From contig CALCXL010000536.1 in NCBI GenBank assembly GCA_937907595.1, positions 1-6,507 on the forward strand: a DNA stretch of 6,507 nt. The letters are read 5' to 3'. The stretch comes from an uncultured Pseudomonadota bacterium. Its GTDB lineage: Bacteria; Myxococcota_A; UBA796; UBA9615. The notes beneath the pieces were generated by a model. The model saw nothing but the letters and a program-made list of their open reading frames with translations, ran no database searches and had not been told where the DNA came from. A program made the position numbers and the translations under genes. This document shows, in pieces, positions 1 through 5,915 of this stretch (position 1 is its first letter; each line of letters begins with the position of its first letter).

Positions 1-1899
1 TCGGGCCTCGTAGTTGTCCGAATCCAGGTCGACGACCTTGCTGTACAGCTCCATGGCGGCGGCGGTCTGGCGGCGGTTCCGCATCTCCGCGGCGCGCTGC
101 AGGTACCGCTCGGCGTGGGAGCTGCGCGCCTCCTCGGACTCCGGCTCCTCCTCCTCGATCTCCACCTCCACGTCGGAGATGTCCTCCACCGGCGCGACCT
201 GCAGGTCGTCGGGGCCGGTGCCGAGGGTGGTCAGCGCCAGGTTCTCCTCCTCGTCGTCGCTGTCCTCGTCCTCTTCGCCCAGGTCCAGCTCCATGCCGGC
301 CAGCAGCTGGGCGTCGTCGTCCTTGAGCTCCACCAGCTCGGAGGTGTCCAGCTCGATCTCCGCGGCCGACTCGCCCGCGGGGTCGTCGGAGACCGCCTGG
401 ATGATCGAGATCTCCTCCAGGGGCTCGTCGCTGAGCTCGATCTCCGCGTCGTCGACGGTCAGGTCCACGCTGTCCAGCTCGATGGTGGCGGCGTCGCCCG
501 AGTCGCTGGGGTCGGCGTTCGCCGCGAACTCCACGTCGTCGGGGTCTTCGCCCAGCTCCAGCTCGAGCCCGACGACCTCGTCGGCGACCTCGATCTCCGC
601 GGCGCTGTCGTCTTCCTCCCCGGCGACTTCGACTTCGACTTCGACTTCGACTTCGACGTCGATGGGCGCCTCGTCGGCGATCTCGACGACGTCGGCCTCC
701 GCTTCGACCTCGACCTCCGCTTCGATCTCGACGACGTCAGCGTCTCCCGCGATCTCGATGTCGTCGGCCGCCGCTTCGTCAGCGTCTCCGGCGATCTCGA
801 TGTCGTCGGCCGCCGCTTCGTCGGCGTCTCCCGCGATCTCGATGTCGTCGGCCGCCGCTTCGTCGTCGTCGACGTCCTCGTCGCCGCCCATCTCGATGTC
901 TTCGTCGCCGCCCATCTCGATGCCGTCGTCGCCGCCCATCTCGATGCCGTCGTCGCCGCCCATCTCGATGCCGTCGCCGTCGCCCATCTCGATGTCTTCG
1001 TCGCCGACGGCGATGTGCCCGCCGGTGCCGGTGTCGTTGATCTCGACGATCTGGCTGGCGAAGTTGGCGATGTCGAAGCCGACCTGGACCTCACGCACCT
1101 CGTCGATGTTCTTGAGCAGCTGCTCGCGGGCCTCTTCGACCTTCGCGTCGATCTCCGCGCGCGCCTCTTCCGTCTCCCGGTCGCTGTCCCCGAGCTCGGC
1201 GGCGTCGATGTAGTCGGCGATGCGATCCTCGATCGTCGACTCGAGCATCTCCAGGCTGTCGGTCAGGTGGCGCTTGACGTAGTCGAGCAGGCGCTGTTCC
1301 TGGGAGTTGAGCTGCACCTCCACGGTGCGCTCCACCTGCCGCGGGATCGTGGCGTCGGGGGAGATGCCCAGCTTCTGCAGGGCCTCCTGCACCGCGATCT
1401 CGATGCGGTGGCTGACGATGGCCTCGATCTCCTCGCGGCCCAGCGCGCCCCCGCCGCCGACCTCGGAGGCGGGCTGGGCGGTCGGGGCCGGCCCTTGCAC
1501 CGTGAAGGTCTGGCGGCGCGTCTCGAAGTCCGTGGCCAGGGCCCGGATCCGGCTGCGCTGGGCGAAGCTGAGGAAGGGAGCGGCAGCCTGGCTGGCTTCG
1601 TCCGACGCGGACGAGGCGAAGCTGTGGATGCCGGCGCAGGCGCGCAGGATGCGCTGGGACATGGCCGGGTCGAAGGTGCTGGCCGTGGATTCGGAGGGCT
1701 GGGACGGCACGGGAGCCTCCGGTTCCGAGGGTGCGTCGGCCGAGGCCGCTGGGGGGGGTGGGGCCGGCTCCGCAGGCGCGGCAGCGGGCTCCGCAGGGGC
1801 CGTGTCGTCGGGGGACGCGCTGGCGGCCGGCGACTCTGCCGCGTCGGCCTCAGCTGCGGGCTTTGGGGCGTCGCCCCGATTCCGCCTGCGGCGTGCCAT
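1..1899 (-). CDS. Acidic repeat protein with C-terminal TPR start (3' end beyond window)
   Basis: No named family recognised. The reading frame is open for all 633 codons to base 1, so the C-terminus is missing. Visible order: basic start (MARRRRNRGD); Ala/Pro/Ser/Glu-rich low-complexity linker to about residue 75; a partly helical stretch; a charged, probably coiled-coil helix at about 154-270; an extremely acidic, probably disordered region at about 290-590; and a TPR-like unit at 596-629 that fits the 34-residue TPR spacing (A603, A615, Y619, acidic LDxDN end). Inside the acidic part are an 8-residue unit (301-340), three identical 14-residue units (346-387) and (EV)5 (415-424). The ATG has GGAGGAG upstream. 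Wobble bases are almost all G or C, supporting this strand. It follows the coiled-coil gene by 5 nt, so the two are probably co-expressed. No signal peptide or membrane segment is seen; cytoplasmic scaffold or hub is only an inference. Confidence 0.85.
   Translation of the reverse strand, partial: MARRRRNRGDAPKPAAEADAAESPAASASPDDTAPAEPAAAPAEPAPPPPAASADAPSEPEAPVPSQPSESTASTFDPAMSQRILRACAGIHSFASSASDEASQAAAPFLSFAQRSRIRALATDFETRRQTFTVQGPAPTAQPASEVGGGGALGREEIEAIVSHRIEIAVQEALQKLGISPDATIPRQVERTVEVQLNSQEQRLLDYVKRHLTDSLEMLESTIEDRIADYIDAAELGDSDRETEEARAEIDAKVEEAREQLLKNIDEVREVQVGFDIANFASQIVEINDTGTGGHIAVGDEDIEMGDGDGIEMGGDDGIEMGGDDGIEMGGDEDIEMGGDEDVDDDEAAADDIEIAGDADEAAADDIEIAGDADEAAADDIEIAGDADVVEIEAEVEVEAEADVVEIADEAPIDVEVEVEVEVEVAGEEDDSAAEIEVADEVVGLELELGEDPDDVEFAANADPSDSGDAATIELDSVDLTVDDAEIELSDEPLEEISIIQAVSDDPAGESAAEIELDTSELVELKDDDAQLLAGMELDLGEEDEDSDDEEENLALTTLGTGPDDLQVAPVEDISDVEVEIEEEEPESEEARSSHAERYLQRAAEMRNRRQTAAAMELYSKVVDLDSDNYEAR
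625..654 (-). repeat. Hexanucleotide tandem repeat, 5 copies (Glu-Val)
   Basis: Five exact tandem copies of GACTTC on the plus strand, reading GAAGTC (Glu-Val) in the coding direction, residues 415-424 of the acidic protein. The codons are identical, which points to repeat expansion rather than composition alone. A 6-bp unit keeps the frame, so copy-number change would alter length without switching the gene off. Confidence 0.9.
739..864 (-). repeat. 42-bp tandem repeat, 3 copies
   Basis: Three contiguous 42-bp units (739-780, 781-822, 823-864) encode three identical copies of DEAAADDIEIAGDA, residues 346-387 of the acidic protein. Relative to one another the units show only two base differences: the fourth codon of the middle unit and the first codon of the third (plus-strand order). 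Both are third-position changes in Ala codons. Confidence 0.92.
880..999 (-). repeat. 24-bp tandem repeat, 5 copies
   Basis: Five contiguous 24-bp units (880, 904, 928, 952 and 976 as starts) encode an 8-residue acidic unit of the form (D/G)(E/D)(D/G)IEMG(G/D), residues 301-340. Units two to four are identical; the outer two vary by a few bases. A decayed sixth copy may follow at 1000-1017. The unit shares the core IE(M/I)xGD with the neighbouring 42-bp repeat. Confidence 0.9.
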
Positions 1900-1904
1900 T
1901 CAGG

Positions 1905-2444
1905 CTACTCCTCCGAACCGGAGACGTTCTTCATCTCCTCGTCGAGGCCAGCGATCTTCGCCAGGTACTCGTCGCGGATGCGGGCCATGCGGTTGACGCC
2001 CTCTTCGAGCACCACCACCCGGTTCTTGAGCTTCTTGTTCTCCTTCTCGATCCCGTCGAGCTCCGCCTCCAGGCCCTTGATGCGGCCGGAGTCCTCCTCG
2101 TTCGCCTTGCGCTTGTCCGCGATCTCCCACTCCAGGCGCTGGATCTCCTTCTCCTTGGCGTACTTCTCCTGCTGCTGCGACTCCCGGGAAGCCGTGGCCT
2201 CCGCGACGCGCGCGCCCAGGGTTTCCACCTCCTTCTCAAGATCCTCGCGCTCGGCGTTCAACCGGGCGTGCTGCGCCGTGTTGCGCTGGATCTCCAGCTC
2301 CGTGCTCGCGATCTTCTGCGAGAAGCGCTGCGTCTCCGACAGCGTGCGAGTGAGGAACTCGATGCGCTCTTCGAGGATCTGCGACAGCTCGTCGTTGATC
2401 TGATTGAGTCGCTCGTCGATGTTCACCGCGCTCGACTTGGCCAT
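1905..2444 (-). CDS. Coiled-coil protein, 179 residues
   Basis: No family recognised. Apart from a short N-terminus and a Ser/Glu tail, the protein is continuous charged helix: Glu, Lys, Arg, Gln and Asp with spaced Leu, Ile and Val, and almost no Pro or Gly, consistent with a long dimeric coiled coil at about residues 8-172. No signal peptide, membrane span, Cys or catalytic motif is visible, so a structural or adaptor role in the cytoplasm is the most that can be inferred. The ATG at 2444 is preceded by GGAGAG at 9 nt spacing. It is the first gene of the leftward pair and ends 5 nt before the acidic TPR gene, which itself has a coiled-coil segment; direct binding between the two products is plausible but not shown. 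Base composition is less GC-rich than the neighbours, as expected for a Lys/Glu-rich protein. Confidence 0.88.
   Translation of the reverse strand: MAKSSAVNIDERLNQINDELSQILEERIEFLTRTLSETQRFSQKIASTELEIQRNTAQHARLNAEREDLEKEVETLGARVAEATASRESQQQEKYAKEKEIQRLEWEIADKRKANEEDSGRIKGLEAELDGIEKENKKLKNRVVVLEEGVNRMARIRDEYLAKIAGLDEEMKNVSGSEE
1908..1914 (-). promoter_or_regulatory. Shine-Dalgarno site of the acidic TPR gene
   Basis: GGAGGAG on the minus strand, ending 8 nt before the ATG at 1899. It lies inside the last codons of the upstream coiled-coil gene and abuts that gene's TAG stop (1907-1905). This supports both the chosen start and translational coupling of the pair. Confidence 0.75.
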
Positions 2445-2543
2445 GGGCGTAATCTCTCCGTCGGAGCTGGGGGTCTCGCCGAGGGGTTCGGCGCTCTCGT
2501 TCGGGGCCTCGTGAAAGGCCCTGGTCCCCCCGAATTCCGTGCA

Positions 2544-2573
2544 ACGCTACCACCGGGATTCTTCCGCCGTCAA
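2544..2573 (-). promoter_or_regulatory. Candidate sigma-70-type promoter for the leftward pair
   Basis: On the minus strand, TTGACG (2573-2568) lies 18 nt from TAGCGT (2549-2544). The -35 matches five of six consensus bases; the -10 keeps the most important T, A and final T. Transcription would start near 2537, giving a leader of about 90 nt before the coiled-coil gene. Prediction from sequence only. Confidence 0.5.
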
Positions 2574-2612
2574 ACCCCGGGGCGGCTGCTTCGGCGGCGC
2601 GGTTTTTCCGCC

Positions 2613-2662
2613 GGTCGAAGGGCGCTGCGCCGGGCCCCCCTGACCCCCTCCAGGGTCGAAGG
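2613..2662 (+). repeat. 9-bp direct repeat upstream of the exported-protein gene
   Basis: GGTCGAAGG occurs exactly at 2613-2621 and 2654-2662, 41 bp apart (close to four helical turns). The second copy ends 19 nt before the GTG start at 2682. It could be a pair of regulator half-sites, or chance in GC-rich DNA. The 237-nt divergent intergenic region (2445-2681) shows no small gene, RNA gene or convincing plus-strand promoter. Confidence 0.3.
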
Positions 2663-2681
2663 CTGTCAGAATGGGCACTCT

Positions 2682-4922
2682 GTGCGGCACCTCCTCCCGA
2701 TCCTGTTCCTGTCGATCCTGCTCGCCGGCCCCTCGCGGGCGGAAGCTCCGGTCGTCGCCGAAGCCCGGCAGGTGCTCGCGGCCGGCGCGGCGCGCATGCA
2801 GGCAGGGGACCTGCGCGGCGCCGAGGGGGCGATGGAGCAGGCCCGGGCCCTGGCCGACGAGGCCGGCGAATCCCTGCTCTCCATCGAGGTCAGGCTGCAC
2901 CTGGCCGAGCTGTTCGCCCGCAGCGATCGCATGGGGCGCGGCGTGGCCTCCATGGCCGAGGCTATCTCCCTGGCCGACGCCCTGGAGGCGCGGGGTGAGG
3001 CGCCGGTCGGCCCCTCGCTGGCGGTGCGGATCCAGCTGTCGGAGATGATGCGCGCGCACGAGCGCCCCGCCGACAGCGAGGCGGCCGCCTGGGACGCGCT
3101 GGGTCGCGCCATCGCGCTGGAGCGACTCGACCTCAGCGGGCCGGCCATCCGCTTGATCCTGCTGGGTGCGGTCGATCAGGGGGCGGACCCCGCGGCCCTG
3201 CGGTCCCTGGTGGCGGAGCTGGATCTGGCTCTGTCCGGGCTGGACGCCTACCGCCTGGCGCTGCCGCCGCCGCCCGAGCCCATCGCGGTGGGCCTGGAGG
3301 AGTTGGGGCGGCAGCTGCTGGAGGCCGGCGAGGCGCGGCTGGCCCAGGAGACGCTGCTGGTCCTGGCCGCCCTCGACGCGGCGCGGGGCGCGGACTTCCG
3401 GGTGCCGTCGGATCTGGCGCGGGTGGCGACGGCGGCGACCCTGGCCGGGGATCGCGGCGTGGCGCGCTGGGCTTCAGACGAGGCCCTTCGCTCCCAGGGG
3501 GTCGCGCCGTCGGCCGACGTGCTGGGGGCGGTCTGCGCGGTGGCCCTGGACGAGCGGCGCTTCGACCGCGCCCTGCAGGCCTGCGCGGGCGGCGCCGCGG
3601 CCACGATCGGCTTCGCGTCGGCGGCCCTGACCGCCCGGGCGGCCGAGGCGCACGCGGGGCTGGGGCAGCTGGAGGCGGCCCAGAAGGCGCGGGGGCAGGC
3701 CCACAAGCAGTTCGCCGCCCTGGGAGCCACGTCGGACGCGCTGGTCGAGCAGGCCGAGCGCGCCTGGGTGCTGGCCCGGGATCAGCGCTTCGAGGCGGCC
3801 GACCGGGAGCTGGTCCTGGCGGTGAGCGGCGCGCAGGGCACCGGCGCCGAGCCGCGGGTGGAGGAGCTTCGTCTGCGGGTGGCCCTGGCCGAGGTGCTGG
3901 CCCGCCGTGTCGAGGAGGATCGCGCCCAGGAGGTGCTGAGCGAGCTCGGGCGGTGGCTCTTCGCGGCCCAGCGCGCCGACGACCTGGCGGCCCTGGCGGC
4001 GCTGCACGTGGATCGGGCCTTGGTGGCGGGGGACCTGGACGCCGCGGTGGCGGCCGCGGAGCACGCGGTCGACTTCGAGCGGCAGCTGGGCCTGGCCGAC
4101 GAAGGGTGGCGCGCCCTGGACGCTCGGGCCCGGGTGCACGACGCCGCCGGCAGGGCCGAGGCCGCCGACGCCGATCGCGCCGAGGTCCTGGCCCGCGCGG
4201 TGCGGCTCCGCCGGGGACCGGCCCCCAACCGCGGTGCCTTCTTCGGGGGCGGCCTGGCCGAGGCGGTGGGCCGGTGGCCCGATCGCGCAGGGTCCAGGCC
4301 CTCTCCAGAGCGGGAGCTGGCCTTGCGGCAGGGGTCCCTGTGGCGCTTTGGCACCCCGCCCCCGCGCAGCGCGGAGGAGCGGGAGCTGTTGCACGCCGAG
4401 GCCCAGGTCGCCGCCGTGCGCGCCGCCCTGCACGCCGTCTCGTTCCGGGGCTCTGAGCGGTCCCTGGACGAGGTCCGCGCGGAGCTGGAGCCGGAGCTTC
4501 GCCAGGCCCGAGCGGCCCGGGACGACGCCCTGGCGGCCCTGGAGGCCCGTTCGCCCGGTCGCGCGTGGCTGTGGGGCTCGCTGAGCGCGGAGCCGCAGCC
4601 CGTCGCCGGCCCGCCCCCGCCCGACGCGGCCCCGGTGGAGGTCGCGGTCTACTGCCCCGAGCTGGCCGACCCGTCGGCCCCGACCCCAATGGAGCCGGCG
4701 CTCCTGGCCGCGGCGCTGCTGGACATCGCCCGGGGCGCGCCGCCGGCGGCTGCCCGCCCCACGCTGGCGGAGTTGGCGGCCCTGGACCTGGGGGGCGCGC
4801 ACGTCACCCACCCGGCCTGCCCGTCCCAGGAGGGCCTGCGGGACGCGCTGTTGCTGGCCGGCGCAGCGTCGGTCACCGCGGTGGAGCCGCCAGCGAAGGG
4901 CCCCCGCGGCAAAGGCCGGTAG
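2682..4922 (+). CDS. Exported TPR-like protein with degenerate CHAT-like C-terminus
   Basis: A 746-residue protein. The frame stays open far upstream, but the GTG at 2682 is chosen because it opens a classic signal peptide: MRH, a hydrophobic core at 4-16 and an Ala at 20 before EAP, so the mature protein probably begins at E21 outside the inner membrane. No strong Shine-Dalgarno is seen. Residues 28 to about 515 are Ala/Leu/Glu/Arg-rich helix pairs resembling degenerate TPRs, for example at 28-62, 308-350, 437-475 and 476-512. Residues 530-650 contain further charged helix. The end has TLAELAALDL (694-703), HPAC (710-713) and EGLRDALLLAGAASV (717-731), matching in order the strand, SAC cysteine and following helix of CHAT domains. 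The CHAT half carrying the catalytic histidine is absent, so protease activity is doubtful. TPR-CHAT is a known pairing. Divergent from the coiled-coil operon; function unknown. Confidence 0.8.
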   Translation: MRHLLPILFLSILLAGPSRAEAPVVAEARQVLAAGAARMQAGDLRGAEGAMEQARALADEAGESLLSIEVRLHLAELFARSDRMGRGVASMAEAISLADALEARGEAPVGPSLAVRIQLSEMMRAHERPADSEAAAWDALGRAIALERLDLSGPAIRLILLGAVDQGADPAALRSLVAELDLALSGLDAYRLALPPPPEPIAVGLEELGRQLLEAGEARLAQETLLVLAALDAARGADFRVPSDLARVATAATLAGDRGVARWASDEALRSQGVAPSADVLGAVCAVALDERRFDRALQACAGGAAATIGFASAALTARAAEAHAGLGQLEAAQKARGQAHKQFAALGATSDALVEQAERAWVLARDQRFEAADRELVLAVSGAQGTGAEPRVEELRLRVALAEVLARRVEEDRAQEVLSELGRWLFAAQRADDLAALAALHVDRALVAGDLDAAVAAAEHAVDFERQLGLADEGWRALDARARVHDAAGRAEAADADRAEVLARAVRLRRGPAPNRGAFFGGGLAEAVGRWPDRAGSRPSPERELALRQGSLWRFGTPPPRSAEERELLHAEAQVAAVRAALHAVSFRGSERSLDEVRAELEPELRQARAARDDALAALEARSPGRAWLWGSLSAEPQPVAGPPPPDAAPVEVAVYCPELADPSAPTPMEPALLAAALLDIARGAPPAAARPTLAELAALDLGGAHVTHPACPSQEGLRDALLLAGAASVTAVEPPAKGPRGKGR

Positions 4923-4927
4923 CCGCT

Positions 4928-5539
4928 TCAGCCGCCGCGTCGGGCGGGCGGGGTGAGCTCACGCCGCTCCTCGAGCGCGCGGCTGATCGTCGACGAGTCG
5001 GTGTACTCCAGCTCCGAGCCCACGCTGACGCCCCGGGCGATGCGCGTCACCCTCACGCCCAGGGGCGAGACCAGCTGGGCGATGTAGAGCGCCGTCACGT
5101 CGCCCTGGGCGGTGGGGTTGGTGGCCAGGATGAGCTCCCGCGCGCCGCCGACCCGCTCCACCAGCTCCCGGATCCGCAGATCCTCCGCGCCGATGCCCTC
5201 CAGGGGCGCCAGGACGCCTTCCAGCACGTGGTAGAGCCCCCGGTACGTGCCGGCGCGCTCGATCGCCTGCAGGTCCTGGCTGTGCTCCACGACGCAGATC
5301 AGCTCGTCGTCGCGGTTGCGGTCCGCGCAGATGCTGCAGGGGTCGACCGCCGCCAGGTGGAAGCAGGTGCCGCAGCGCGCGATGCCCTCGCGCACGCCCG
5401 TGAGCGCGTCCGCCAGATCGCCGGCGAAGCCGTCGGTGCGCACGATGTGGTGGGCCAGGCGGGTGGCGGTCTTGCTGCCGATGCCGGGCAGGCGGCTCAG
5501 GTGGTGGACCAGGGCCTCCAGGGGGTCGGCATCACTCAC
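4928..5539 (-). CDS. recR: Recombination mediator protein RecR
   Basis: RecR acts with RecF and RecO to load RecA on single-stranded DNA at gaps, in the cytoplasm. The 203-residue length is normal for the family. Domains in order: helix-hairpin-helix (LPGIGSKTATRLAHHIV, 17-33); four-cysteine zinc site (C56, C59, C68, C71); Toprim domain from about 80, with E85 and D89 in VVEHSQD, then YHVLEG and APLEGIG (family usually SPLDGIG); and C-terminal RIARGVSVGSELEYTD. One oddity is NPTAQGD at 141-147, where the family usually has NPTxEGE, so a conserved Glu is Gln145. The start is GTG at 5539, overlapping the ybaB stop by 8 nt (GTGAGTGA), with no strong Shine-Dalgarno of its own; translation probably depends on coupling to ybaB. 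Last gene of the dnaX-ybaB-recR cluster. Confidence 0.97.
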   Translation of the reverse strand: MSDADPLEALVHHLSRLPGIGSKTATRLAHHIVRTDGFAGDLADALTGVREGIARCGTCFHLAAVDPCSICADRNRDDELICVVEHSQDLQAIERAGTYRGLYHVLEGVLAPLEGIGAEDLRIRELVERVGGARELILATNPTAQGDVTALYIAQLVSPLGVRVTRIARGVSVGSELEYTDSSTISRALEERRELTPPARRGG

Positions 5540-5915
5540 CCAACTTGCCGAGCAGGTCGCCCAGTCCGCCCAGCCCGCCCAGGTTCATGCCCTCGGCCAG
5601 GCCGCCCATCTGCCCCTTCATCAGCTCCGATGCGCGGCGCAGGGCGTCGTTGGTGGCGGCCACCAGCAGGTCCTCCAGCATCTCCACGTCGCGCGGGTCC
5701 ACGGCGACGGGGTCGATCTTCACCGACTTGATCCGCCCCTTGCCGTTGGCCACGACGGTGACGATGCCGCCGCCCGCCTCCCCGGTGACGGTCTTGAGCG
5801 CGGCCTCGGCCTGCGCCTCCTCCATCTGACCCTTCATGTTCTTGGCGGACTCCATGGCCTGCGTGAACAGGGCGTTCATGTCCATTCCGCCGAACGGGTT
5901 GTCTTCATTGGACAT
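5532..5915 (-). CDS. ybaB: YbaB/EbfC family nucleoid-associated protein
   Basis: Small DNA-binding protein of the YbaB/EbfC family, which forms dimers and associates with the nucleoid; it is usually encoded between dnaX and recR. At 127 residues it is slightly longer than the common 100-110, owing to a Met/Asn-rich N-terminus (MSNEDNPFGGMDMNALF) and a Gly/Leu-rich tail. Family signatures are the charged first helix (MKGQMEEAQAEAALKT), GEAGGGIVTV strand, NGKGRIKSVKIDP, and VEMLEDLLVAATNDALRRA in the second long helix. ATG at 5915 is preceded by a perfect AAGGAGGT. The start overlaps the end of dnaX by 11 nt and the stop overlaps recR by 8 nt, so the three are one transcription unit. EbfC is an alternative name for the same family. 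Confidence 0.96.
   Translation of the reverse strand: MSNEDNPFGGMDMNALFTQAMESAKNMKGQMEEAQAEAALKTVTGEAGGGIVTVVANGKGRIKSVKIDPVAVDPRDVEMLEDLLVAATNDALRRASELMKGQMGGLAEGMNLGGLGGLGDLLGKLGE

Noticed and set aside
739..999. Regularly spaced repeats that might be taken for a CRISPR array.
   Set aside because: Units are contiguous with no spacers, in multiples of three, and translate to identical acidic peptides inside an open gene.
459..1094. A minus-strand Arg/Ser/Thr-rich frame and the plus-strand Ser-rich frame at 14-1213.
   Set aside because: Low-complexity shadows created by the same tandem repeats read out of frame.
115..2403. A long plus-strand frame rich in Asp-Phe and Asp-Val repeats opposite the acidic gene.
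   Set aside because: It is the exact codon-for-codon mirror of the minus-strand gene; the repeats are Glu-Val read backwards. It has no ribosome site, and the minus gene has a strong one plus a TPR motif.
2592..2613. Hairpin CGGCGG / CCGCCG with a loop ending in five T residues, a possible terminator or operator.
   Set aside because: The T run is in the loop, not after the stem, and the stem is only 6 bp in GC-rich DNA; no gene ends just upstream on the plus strand.
1731..2681. The frame of the exported-protein gene stays open upstream to 1731, suggesting a 1063-residue protein.
   Set aside because: This stretch is antisense to two well-supported minus-strand genes, and the GTG at 2682 starts directly at a signal peptide, which would be buried in the longer version.
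3133..4811. Long Pro/Arg/Gly-rich minus-strand open frames opposite the exported-protein gene.
   Set aside because: Typical antisense artefacts of GC-rich DNA; no domain, ribosome site or sensible composition, while the plus frame has a signal peptide and helical repeats.
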